DNA of 10,276 nucleotides, taken from Deltaproteobacteria bacterium (lineage in GTDB: Bacteria > Bdellovibrionota > JACOXK01 > 2-02-FULL-40-11). Where the stretch lies: NCBI GenBank assembly GCA_016193165.1, contig JACPST010000053.1, positions 1-10,276 of the forward strand, read 5' to 3'. Each line of letters starts with the position of its first letter. Within the stretch, counting starts at the first letter, position 1. The notes below the pieces were generated by a model. That model was not told the DNA's origin. It searched no databases and was given only the letters and a program-made list of their open reading frames with translations. The position numbers and the translations under genes are program-made. Of this stretch, positions 1 to 6,924 are shown piece after piece.

Positions 1-6
1 GAATTT

Positions 7-1539
7 TTAAAAGGGTTTTAAAATCATCACAGTAGAATGGTCTCTTACACATTCACCAAGAAAGAATTTTACAAAGCCGCATTTATGTTGTCGTCCCATA
101 GGACCGCTTTCTTGCCAAAGAATAGTATATTTATCCTTCAAAAAATATGGAAGCGCAAACTGACTGGATACAAACCGGATCCCCAAAAGGTTTGCCTCTT
201 GAGGAACCTGCATTTTTTCTTCCAAAAATGATTTATTTTTTAACCATCCTTGTCTTTGGCTATAAACTAAAACCGCGGGATCAGGAACATCTTGAATCAG
301 TAAAATCTTATCTGTAGGACTTGAATAAGCAGCTAACTTTTCACCTAAAACTTTACCAGAGCTATCATATCGCAAAAGTTTGTATGCGTGGCTTAGCGAC
401 AAACAAAATAAAACCGCTAAAGTGACTACTAAGATACTTCGTTTTAAATACCTCAGCTTATCAAAAACATACACCGCTCCACTTGAGGCAAGTATAACCA
501 AAAAGGGGATAAACTTTACTTGATAATACTCATGATTGTGATGCCCCAAGGTAAAAATTCCCATAGAAAGCGCCATCATGAATAACGAAGATAATAAAAA
601 GAAATCTCGATAGTTCAGAAAAATACCTAGGATGAAAAGAGCAAAGCCAACATACGTGAGAATATATTGAGAAAGCCTAGAAAACATAATTTCATAGTAA
701 AAAAAACTGTCCCATAAATAGTATTTCCAAGCTCCCCAGTGCCAGTTCTCGTAATTTTGATGCATCGTAATAGGATTTTCCACGGCAGTTAAAGAATACA
801 TGAGCCACAGGGATGGAATGATTATTGGTAAAACAAAAAAACAACCCAAGCGAAAGTTTATTTTTGACTCACGATTCCACCCATAGAAGAGCAAAGGAAT
901 AAAAAGAAAAGCCCCATAATAACGAAAGGCGGGCATAGCCATCCCACACAAAAGAGCTGCCCAATAATACCCAACGCGTTTAGTATCAAAATATTGAGAA
1001 ATAAAGTATAACGCCCCCAGAAAAGAAACCATCATGCCCATTTCTGCTAGAAATTGTGTGGAATAGGCAAGAAGAAGAGGGGCATTCCCCCAAAAAATAA
1101 GCACCCACCAGGCTATAGCTTCTCCATATTGTCTGGAGGTAAATCGATATAAAAAAACTGTCCCAAGAAGAAAAAAAATAAAACTAAGAATACGTCCCAC
1201 AAAAAGACTTTCTGTATTTATAGATTTCATAACTAGCGCTGCCAAAAGATGAAAAAGTGGAAAATCCTCTACAAAGGGATATGGGGAATTTAAATGGGTT
1301 TGCGCAGATAAGTGGGCAGGAACAAAACTAAGTTCACTTCTAAAAATATTAAAATGCTGTTTTGTCAAATTTCTAGAAAGATCTATTTGAAAAGTCTCTT
1401 TCGTATTCCACGCCGGAAGCTGGATGGCGTATAACCGAACAAAGAGAGTAAGAATAAAGAAAACACCAATTGTCCACTTTGAGAAGAGATCCATAAGACT
1501 CGTTTGGCTCCCCATTGTGATGGATATTAGAACCATCAT
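7..1539 (-). CDS. Polytopic membrane glycosyltransferase, GT39/PMT_2 (ArnT-like)
   Basis: This 510-residue protein has about eleven hydrophobic segments (for example near residues 21-38, 110-131, 160-182, 232-250, 286-307, 313-331, 341-357 and 368-386) and a soluble C-terminal part from about 390. The layout is that of GT-C enzymes which move a sugar from a polyprenyl-phosphate donor to lipid, glycan or protein on the outer face of the inner membrane. An acidic first loop (WNTKETF, 44-50), VEDFPLF (90-96) and NHEYYQ (335-340) before a transmembrane segment fit GT39-like proteins. The start at 1539 is chosen because GAGG lies 5 nt upstream and a good promoter lies just before it. Met9 and Met16 are alternatives; Met16 is close to where recognisable membrane sequence begins. 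The first 13 codons and the promoter lie in a 91-bp repeat found again at 3415-3505. Acceptor and donor cannot be inferred. Family fairly sure, specific role unknown. Confidence 0.75.
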   Translation of the reverse strand: MMVLISITMGSQTSLMDLFSKWTIGVFFILTLFVRLYAIQLPAWNTKETFQIDLSRNLTKQHFNIFRSELSFVPAHLSAQTHLNSPYPFVEDFPLFHLLAALVMKSINTESLFVGRILSFIFFLLGTVFLYRFTSRQYGEAIAWWVLIFWGNAPLLLAYSTQFLAEMGMMVSFLGALYFISQYFDTKRVGYYWAALLCGMAMPAFRYYGAFLFIPLLFYGWNRESKINFRLGCFFVLPIIIPSLWLMYSLTAVENPITMHQNYENWHWGAWKYYLWDSFFYYEIMFSRLSQYILTYVGFALFILGIFLNYRDFFLLSSLFMMALSMGIFTLGHHNHEYYQVKFIPFLVILASSGAVYVFDKLRYLKRSILVVTLAVLFCLSLSHAYKLLRYDSSGKVLGEKLAAYSSPTDKILLIQDVPDPAVLVYSQRQGWLKNKSFLEEKMQVPQEANLLGIRFVSSQFALPYFLKDKYTILWQESGPMGRQHKCGFVKFFLGECVRDHSTVMILKPF

Positions 1540-1592
1540 TCAAGCCTCATCAGACTATATTTTTATTCCAAAACTAAGGCAAGCTGCTTAAT
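1502..1592. repeat. 91-bp direct repeat, copy A
   Basis: This matches 3415-3505 in the same orientation at 86 of 91 positions, with no gaps. On the minus strand it contains a promoter, GAGG and the first 13 codons of the glycosyltransferase. Together with copy B it brackets the methyltransferase gene; the unit length is 1913 bp. Confidence 0.9.
1554..1582 (-). promoter_or_regulatory. Promoter of the glycosyltransferase gene
   Basis: Read on the minus strand, TTGCCT (-35) and TATAGT (-10) are separated by 17 nt. The -10 ends 14 nt before the ATG at 1539, and GAGG sits between them. The promoter lies wholly in the 91-bp repeat. The second copy keeps TATAGT and GAGG but has TTTTCT at -35. Confidence 0.55.
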
Positions 1593-1720
1593 TAGATTCT
1601 GGTGAAAAAGTCATTCCGAGCATCCTCGATTTTTAGAGGACAGGCTCCGTGCGAGGAATCTCTTCGACGATAACAGATCCTTCGCTATGCTCAGGATGAC
1701 TTATTCAGCAGAATCTAATT
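1590..1720. mobile_element. 131-bp palindromic MITE-like dispersed element
   Basis: The 34-bp ends at 1590-1623 and 1687-1720 are inverted repeats matching at 30 of 34 positions; the outer 12 bp (AATTAGATTCTG) match exactly. The middle contains a CCTC/GAGG stem and the phrase GCGAGGAATCTC. Phrases such as GTCATTCCGAGC and GCTCAGGATGAC resemble palindromic intergenic repeats I recall from many bacterial genomes. It has no coding capacity. It begins at the end of direct-repeat copy A. It could be a non-autonomous transposon remnant or a REP-like element; no clear target-site duplication is visible. Confidence 0.65.
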
Positions 1721-1762
1721 TATACGGAGATGTTTTTTGAAAACCATTTTGAGAGGAATGTG

Positions 1763-1793
1763 TTGACTAATGATGTCTAATGTTGCATAAAAT
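1763..1793 (+). promoter_or_regulatory. Promoter of the HTH-methyltransferase gene
   Basis: TTGACT (1763-1768) is followed after 17 nt by CATAAA (1786-1791); TAAAAT at 1788-1793 is an alternative -10 with a 19-nt spacer. The expected transcript start is near 1798, on top of the first ATG (1799). This favours initiation at the second ATG (1844) with a leader of about 45 nt. Confidence 0.45.
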
Positions 1794-1843
1794 TAGAAAT
1801 GGGGGCGACATCTATATTTTTAACAAAACAAGAGTCAGGTGAA

Positions 1844-3282
1844 ATGTTAAATACAAAACAAGCCGCCATGTTTTTAGGAGTAAGTACCAAAACAATTTAC
1901 CGAATGGAAGAAAAAGGGTTGATCCATCCTATCAGAACACCAGGGGGACAACGTCGTTTTACAAAGTCCGCCCTTCAACAATATCTTAATAAAAGTCATG
2001 CATTTACCGCCCCCCAAAATCCCAGTAAATTCCTCGTAAAAGAAAATGGTAGCACTTATTCTTTATTCAAGGAAACAGAACTAAAACAAGAAGTCCCAAC
2101 TCGTCAACGAATTGACCATTTAGAGCAAATTGTCTCATTAGGCGCATCTCGAAATCATCAGCAGCATTACGATCAACAAGTTGATCCTAAACGATGGGTT
2201 GAAGAATGGGATTTTAGGACTTATCAGACAAAAACCTATACACACGGATTTCATAATTATCCAGCAATGTTTATTCCGCAAGTCGCACGTAAATTAATCT
2301 TGGCTTTTTCTGAAGAAAATAGTCTCGTCTGTGATATATTTTGTGGCTCTGGAACTACATTAGTGGAAAGTTGCCTACTTAATCGCAATTCTATTGGAAT
2401 TGAACTTAACCCATTAGCGGTTTTAATTGCCCGCGTTAAGACTATACCCATTGACCCAAAAACCTTAACGATTAAGCTTAAGGCTATTTTAAATGACTAT
2501 CAGCAAATTAAGAATATAGAGCCACCAAACTTTGCTAATCTTGGATTCTGGTTCAGTAAGAATGTTATTAGAGATTTGACACGTTTGCGTCAGGCAATAT
2601 GGAATATCTCTGAAGAAAATATCCGTAATTTCTTCTCGGTCTCTTTTAGTGAAGTCGTTCGTGTTGTTTCATTTACACGCCATAACGAATTCAAGCTCTT
2701 CCGCTCGCCAGATAAATTAACAGACAAGTTTAAGCCGGAGGTATTAGGTGAATTTATTAAGATGTGTGAGAATAATATTATTGGAATGAAAGAATACGTC
2801 CACGATGTTTTACCTCATACGAATTCTCGTATTATTATGGGGGATACAACTAAAGATAACGGCATTCCGCATAATTCAGTGGACTTTATTATTACTTCAC
2901 CACCTTATGGCGACAGCCGAACTACCGTAGCTTATGGTCAATTCTCCAGATTATCATCCCAATGGTTGACAAGGATAGGGCTAAAGATGTATTGAGCTTT
3001 TACATAGATTTGAATAAGGCATTAACACAAGCCTATAATATTCTCAAACCAAGAAAATACTTCTGTTTGATTGTTGGCAATCGCACGGTAAAAGAATTAG
3101 TCTTAAAGACTGACACAATTATCTGTGAATTAAGCGAAAAGATAGGATTTACACAGCAGGGAATTCTATACCGCAATATTCCAAATAAACGAATGCCTCT
3201 AAAAAACAGTCCCACAAATGAGACTGGCAAAACTGGTTCTACAATTCTAAGAGAAAGTATTATTTTATTAAGAAAAATTTAA
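1844..3282 (+). pseudogene. HTH–DNA methyltransferase (N4/N6 type) fusion, frameshifted
   Basis: Numbered from the upstream ATG at 1799, residues 17-64 form a MerR/excisionase-type HTH (NTKQAAMFLGVSTKTIYRM, then PGGQRRF). A linker leads to an amino-methyltransferase domain with the AdoMet motif DIFCGSGTT (179-187) and catalytic motif TSPPYGD (366-372). Motif I before IV, about 180 residues apart, suggests the alpha arrangement. Near 2964-2968 the frame breaks: it runs into a stop at 2993-2995, while the rest of the domain (DKDRAKD to SIILLRKI) continues one frame back to 3282. Adding one G in TGGTTGAC restores a protein of about 479 residues from Met at 1844, the preferred start on promoter position and HTH boundary. 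The protein would methylate cytosine N4 or adenine N6; the target is unknown. No restriction endonuclease is adjacent. The HTH suggests self-regulation, as with controller-type modification enzymes, but that is inference. A sequencing error is possible. Confidence 0.85.
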
Positions 3283-3567
3283 GTAAGAAATTCATTTATT
3301 TTTAATAATTTCAATATTCTGTATATGCTACAAATCTGTTATTTTTTTAAACAGGCACGATAATTTATTCTCATAGGTTCTAAATCCAGTTCCATGATTT
3401 CGTGCAACCGTCAAGTTTGGCTCCCCATTGTGATGGATATTAGAACTATCATTCAAACCTCATCAGACTATATTTTTATTCCAAAATTAAGAAAAGCTGC
3501 TTAATGACCCCCATGATCTATATTTTATTTTATAAAGGAATGCGTATCCATCCCAGAGTATATGATG
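3283..3567. other. Intergenic region with direct-repeat copy B
   Basis: These 285 bp separate the convergent methyltransferase remnant (+) and the exported-protein gene (-). The only structure seen is the 91-bp repeat at 3415-3505. The flanks are AT-rich without a clear terminator hairpin, promoter or small gene. Confidence 0.6.
3415..3505. repeat. 91-bp direct repeat, copy B
   Basis: This is the second copy of 1502-1592, with five mismatches. On the minus strand it keeps the -10 TATAGT, the GAGG site and an ATG reading MIVLISITMGSQT before TGA just past the repeat edge, so it would encode only a 13-residue peptide. It looks like a detached copy of the glycosyltransferase 5' end, or a dispersed sequence present twice. 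Confidence 0.9.
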
Positions 3568-4443
3568 TTATTGTAACGGTTTAAGTTGTTTTTCGAACTC
3601 CGGATAAAAATTCGATTGTTTTAGTGCTTCTTCATAGGCAGTCAAAAAATTATTTTTTCCAGAAACATCGGGTGGCCAAATTGAATGAATAAGATCGAAA
3701 GCTACTTTTTTGTTACCCGTAAATATTAAATCTGTCATTGTTTGGATGAGAGACGGGGAAGGCCAATCTGGATCTTTTCTACGTAAGTCATTTTTCCAGG
3801 ATTCAATTTTAGATTTCCAATGATTAGGACTGGGTGGCGGTTTTTTCATGAGTTCCGATGAAACCTGGTATTTTCCATAGGAATATTTCAATACAACAGT
3901 TCCAAAAGCAGACATGGCAAAACTCGAAAATTGATAGGCTAAAAAATCATCTAAAACTTCAATTTCCGGAATACGATCTCCATCTAGGTCTTTAAGAATG
4001 GGTTGAGAGTTTCCACCATCAATCGAGGCCACTTTTCGAAAATCCTTACCGAGTGAAAAAATATGAAGGGAATAACAGCAATGGGCTCCACCTGTCCATT
4101 TTGAAAATACAAAATAGGGATTATTTTTGCCGGCAAAAAAGAAAAATGGGTTTTCATGTTTTTCGAAGCGGTCACTTAAAAAATAGTAACCTCCGATTTC
4201 TTCATTACGGAAAAACAATTTTCCATCTTTTTCGATGGTGATAGACTGACATATCCAATCTTCTGCTCTTGATATGGTAATGTCATAATTATGATAACGT
4301 TTTTTCTCCATCAATATTTTATTTTCCTGACAAAGCGGATCAATTTTGTGCACAATCATGAATTCATAGTTCGTATCACTACGCAAAAAAATACTTAAAA
4401 ACAAACTAAAGAACCAAAGATATTTTTTTATTTTTTTAAACAT
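3568..4443 (-). CDS. Exported protein with TGGAHCC and DLDGD motifs, unknown function
   Basis: The 291-residue product begins with a Lys-rich N-region and a hydrophobic core (about residues 4-20), a likely signal peptide or N-terminal anchor, so it should act in the periplasm or at the surface. The middle has TGGAHCC (117-123), with adjacent cysteines, and the Asp-rich DLDGDRIPE (142-150), reminiscent of Ca-binding FG-GAP/VCBS-type loops. I recall similar TGGAHCC-plus-DLDGD proteins in proteobacteria, all without assigned function. The C-terminal third is charged and Trp-rich with no recognised domain. The ATG at 4443 lies inside the last codons of the upstream transglycosylase gene (16-nt overlap), so the two are probably co-translated. 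I cannot name a function; sharing an operon with a peptidoglycan lyase suggests an envelope role. Confidence 0.75.
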   Translation of the reverse strand: MFKKIKKYLWFFSLFLSIFLRSDTNYEFMIVHKIDPLCQENKILMEKKRYHNYDITISRAEDWICQSITIEKDGKLFFRNEEIGGYYFLSDRFEKHENPFFFFAGKNNPYFVFSKWTGGAHCCYSLHIFSLGKDFRKVASIDGGNSQPILKDLDGDRIPEIEVLDDFLAYQFSSFAMSAFGTVVLKYSYGKYQVSSELMKKPPPSPNHWKSKIESWKNDLRRKDPDWPSPSLIQTMTDLIFTGNKKVAFDLIHSIWPPDVSGKNNFLTAYEEALKQSNFYPEFEKQLKPLQ

Positions 4444-5234
4444 GCCTGAAGCTTTAATAGGTATTCTCGAAATTTGTCCATTAATTCGTTGGCCCGAGAT
4501 GAAGAAGTGCTTTTTCCTCCCTTGTATTCAAAAACGGCCTCTTCCCAAGAAGCATTTCGCTTTAATTTTGTCGAGGCCAATTTTTGTTTATGAAAGAGCC
4601 AACGTATGCCGGCACAAATATTTATGTTTGGATTATTCAGATTCTCTTTAGTGGCAGTAATATAATGTTCTCCAAGTTCACCTTTTTCATTCCCTAATAT
4701 TTTTCGTGTAGCATTGGTGATTTGCATCAGTCCGCGAGCACTATTAGAATCTTTTTTATTTGCTAATATTTTGGGATCAAAGCTAGATTCACTTGCGATC
4801 AAAGCTTTAACCAAATTTGAGTCTAACGGAATTTCAGACTTAAGAACCTCATGCCAATATTGCGTCCAGCCCGCAATTAATAAATCATAATCATTCCCTT
4901 TTGGAAATCCTAAATTAAAAGAGCAAGGCTGTGCTATAGCTTTTGAAAAATGTCTAGCTGTCATTTCAAAAATTTCGTCGGGATATAGCTGATCTTTACC
5001 TGTCGGATTGCGTGCGCAATGTCCTTTACGAGAGGTGACAGAGCCTGCAGGATTCTTCTTGCTTGGGGGTACGCTCATGGGGTGAGTGCGCACCCAATGC
5101 TGGCCAAGTGGACAGAGTCTCCAAGGATGAACTTTTTTTTCTTTTGACGATGTCTTTTTGGATGTTTTTTGACGTGGTTTTTCCGGCCACTTTATTTTCG
5201 GTAATTTTATTTTTGGAAATCTTATTCCAGTCAT
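4428..5234 (-). CDS. Lytic transglycosylase (SLT domain) with Cys/His-containing N-terminal segment
   Basis: Numbered from the ATG at 5234 (268 residues), the C-terminal half has the GH23/SLT signature: ALIASESSFDP with catalytic Glu149, SARGLMQIT (165-173), NNPNINICAGIRWL and a later EAVFEYKGG. Such enzymes cut the MurNAc–GlcNAc bond to form 1,6-anhydroMurNAc ends. The N-terminus is unusual: a Lys/Pro stretch with a repeated PKIK (7-10, 12-15), then a segment with LCPLGQHWVRTHP (40-52), PPSKKNPAG and RKGHC (69-73), giving Cys41, His46, His51, His72 and Cys73, a plausible small metal-binding or adaptor fold. No Sec signal peptide or lipobox is visible, so export or virion/secretion-system delivery is unexplained. 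Start is uncertain: TTG at 5240 is in frame and neither start has a clear ribosome binding site. It overlaps the next gene by 16 nt. Confidence 0.85.
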   Translation of the reverse strand: MTGIRFPKIKLPKIKWPEKPRQKTSKKTSSKEKKVHPWRLCPLGQHWVRTHPMSVPPSKKNPAGSVTSRKGHCARNPTGKDQLYPDEIFEMTARHFSKAIAQPCSFNLGFPKGNDYDLLIAGWTQYWHEVLKSEIPLDSNLVKALIASESSFDPKILANKKDSNSARGLMQITNATRKILGNEKGELGEHYITATKENLNNPNINICAGIRWLFHKQKLASTKLKRNASWEEAVFEYKGGKSTSSSRANELMDKFREYLLKLQACLKK

Positions 5235-5302
5235 ATACAAAAATTAACAAAAAAATAATTTGATGTCAGTAAAATATAATAGAAATTGAATAGTGGCTGA
5301 TT

Positions 5303-5408
5303 TTTTCATCGACCCCGCCTCGGCAGCCACCAGCATAGCTGGTGCCGGCTGCCTCCGGCATTCTCATCCTGCTATGGTCGAAATTTTTTCGCTTCACTCA
5401 AAAATTTC
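5303..5408. other. GC-rich structured intergenic block with nested hairpins
   Basis: In otherwise AT-rich DNA this block is conspicuously GC-rich. A long stem forms between 5322-5334 and 5338-5353 (GGCAGCC and ACCAGC arms, ATA loop, one 3-nt bulge), enclosed by CGACC/GGTCG at 5310-5315 and 5376-5380. Next to it, GAAATTTTT (5380-5388) pairs exactly with 5400-5408. It lies in the gap (5235-5454) between the WWD-gene remnant and the transglycosylase, so it may be a terminator, leader or dispersed repeat. No conserved reading frame was found. Confidence 0.55.
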
Positions 5409-5454
5409 TCCCCCTACTGGACGCTTTTCAAACTGAAATTATTGCACTTGCAGC

Positions 5455-5947
5455 TTAATCCCACCAATGCCAAATATACTTATAGATCAGATCAAATGCT
5501 TTCTTGAGATCTTTATCTCTGAGCCAGTCCGCTCGTTTATATAGTCTAAAGGATTCACGACGGATTTGATCTCTATTGGCTGGCGTCTCACGTGTATATT
5601 TTAAAATAACAGGGACGGAGCGTGCCCCTTTTTCAGCTTTTCCAGAGAGCATTTTAAGATGCCCATACTTTCTATGAAAATCCTTAGAAATCTCGTCATA
5701 ATATTTAATATTTATCTTTAAGTACCCGATCCAATAAATCTTCTACCACTTTAATTTGACGACCTTTTTTTGGAGCACTTTGGATTATATGATTAGAAAC
5801 AATACATTTTCGAGTTCTTTCAAGCTTATATTTGAGAAGTCTTAAGATATATGCCCCGTCCCAATCATGATCATTTTTAAGAAATTTTTTATAATCAGAA
5901 ATCTTTTTCTTAAATTCTTTCGTGCGTGCTGATATTTTCTTTTTCAT
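5455..5947 (-). pseudogene. Small phage-type protein with C-terminal WWD, frameshifted
   Basis: The first frame (5705-5947, 80 residues) contains NDHDWDGAYILRLLKYKLER and ends in LKDKY. A second frame then continues as YDEISKDFHRKYGHLK and reaches IYKYIWHWWD at 5455. The break coincides with a 7-bp tandem duplication at 5700-5713; removing one unit joins the halves in frame with no stops, giving 161 residues. That length, the HDWD...LLKYKLER block, the KYG element and the terminal WWD match a small protein of unknown function that I recall from large phages and environmental contigs. It starts 5 bp after the Fic stop, so it was probably the second gene of a Fic operon. Whether either fragment is still made is unknown; a start at 5652 could give the 65-residue C-terminal piece. 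Confidence 0.65.
5700..5713. repeat. 7-bp tandem duplication causing a frameshift
   Basis: AATATTT occurs twice in tandem (5700-5706 and 5707-5713). Seven is not a multiple of three, so the extra unit introduces the TAA at 5705-5707. With one unit the codons read through as KDKYYDE. Confidence 0.8.
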
Positions 5948-5952
5948 TATTC

Positions 5953-6855
5953 TTATTTTGTATTTTTACTGCTGAACTTTTCGCCTATTTTCCACGTACC
6001 TTTTTCTCGGAACGCAGATATATTTTGACGATGAGCTGCATTTAATAAAGCTGGAGCAGATTTCTTGTACTTCTTTGTATAGTCAGAAAGAGTAATAATA
6101 TTTTCTCCTTTTAAATAAGTAATCCTTTTGTGCAGCGATTCCATGAGAGCTAAGACCACAATTTTTTCCATCGTTTGACTCTTTTTAGAACTTCGATAAT
6201 CATTAAAAGCTTTGTAATATTCTTTTTTTCCTTTATTGCGAACAATGAGTACTGGAAATCCTAGACGAAGAAGTTGGTAATTCATAAGCACGCGTCCAAT
6301 ACGACCATTGCCATCATTGAAAGGATGAATGGTTTCGAAATCTAAGTGAAATTTAGCAATTTTATCTACAAAATAAGAGGATAAATCACTTGAATAAGAA
6401 ATTAAAATATTTTCTATCATTTGCTCCACATGCTCTGGTGCTGGAGCAACATGTGTTCCCACCCGGACATACTCCCCTTTGGCACGAAAACGCCCCGCAA
6501 TACCATCATCAATCCCACCGATAAGCATTTGGTGTAGAAATAAAATGACCTCCCTAGACAAATCTGTTTCTTGAACTTTACTACGAATATAGCCCATGAC
6601 ACGGGCAAGATTTTTTGCCTCAAAAACTTCACGTAGGGAGACATTGCGCGACACTTCCATTTCAAGTAAAATCTTTTCAGTTTCTTTAAGCGTTAGGGTC
6701 GAATTTTCAATTGCATTTGAGTTATAAACACTTTCTGGAGTTTCTGTCTCATCGATCATAGCCAACAAAGAGTCTTTCCCTTTACCTTTACGCAGCTTGT
6801 CATATTCTAACTTTAGAGCTTGGAGTCTTTTTTTAATGGGATGAGTAGTCGGCAT
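5953..6855 (-). CDS. Fic family AMP transferase, class II, with C-terminal HTH-like segment
   Basis: The 300-residue protein carries a complete Fic motif, HPFNDGNGRIGR (177-188), with catalytic His177, so transfer of AMP (or another nucleotide moiety) from a nucleotide to a target hydroxyl is expected. An inhibitory-helix motif SNAIEN (46-51) precedes the domain, which defines class II Fic proteins; Glu50 should compete with the second Fic arginine (Arg188) and keep the enzyme off. GRFR (121-124) belongs to the fold. After the domain, residues about 253-292 (TLSDYTKKYKKSAPALLNAA then AFREKGTWKIG) resemble a small winged or excisionase-like HTH, suggesting DNA binding. The target is unknown. 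The gene is first in a unit with the WWD remnant 5 bp downstream. Its promoter is surrounded by three copies of TTAGTGAAT, fitting autorepression. The 5' leader is about 16 nt with no clear ribosome binding site. Confidence 0.9.
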   Translation of the reverse strand: MPTTHPIKKRLQALKLEYDKLRKGKGKDSLLAMIDETETPESVYNSNAIENSTLTLKETEKILLEMEVSRNVSLREVFEAKNLARVMGYIRSKVQETDLSREVILFLHQMLIGGIDDGIAGRFRAKGEYVRVGTHVAPAPEHVEQMIENILISYSSDLSSYFVDKIAKFHLDFETIHPFNDGNGRIGRVLMNYQLLRLGFPVLIVRNKGKKEYYKAFNDYRSSKKSQTMEKIVVLALMESLHKRITYLKGENIITLSDYTKKYKKSAPALLNAAHRQNISAFREKGTWKIGEKFSSKNTK

Positions 6856-6858
6856 ATT

Positions 6859-6920
6859 TTAGTGAATATTATAAAAAACTATACTAAATTCACTAAAAAA
6901 TGTCAAATATTAGTGAATTT
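6859..6920 (-). promoter_or_regulatory. Fic promoter with three operator-like repeats
   Basis: On the minus strand TTGACA (6901-6906) and TATAGT (6878-6883) are exactly 17 bp apart. TTAGTGAAT, or its reverse complement, occurs at 6859-6867 (in the leader), 6888-6896 (in the spacer) and 6910-6918 (just upstream of -35). The last two extend to an 11-bp perfect inverted repeat (6886-6896 and 6910-6920). A protein on these sites would block polymerase. The HTH-like tail of the Fic protein is the obvious candidate, by inference. Confidence 0.75.
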
Positions 6921-6924
6921 TATT

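Noticed and set aside
37..231. Open frame on the + strand opposite the glycosyltransferase C-terminus
   Set aside because: It is a shadow of the coding strand with no recognisable features.
2955..2995. Programmed frameshifting in the methyltransferase
   Set aside because: There is no slippery heptamer or stimulatory structure at TGGTTGACAAGG; a one-base deletion is simpler.
1844..3282. A complete restriction-modification system
   Set aside because: No endonuclease, specificity subunit or separate controller gene is found on either side.
5063..5263. Open frame on the + strand opposite the transglycosylase N-terminus
   Set aside because: It is antisense to a recognisable protein, shows no family features and lacks a ribosome binding site.
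6859..6918. Short CRISPR-like array from the three TTAGTGAAT copies
   Set aside because: The units are 9 bp, in alternating orientation and interleaved with promoter elements; this is operator layout.
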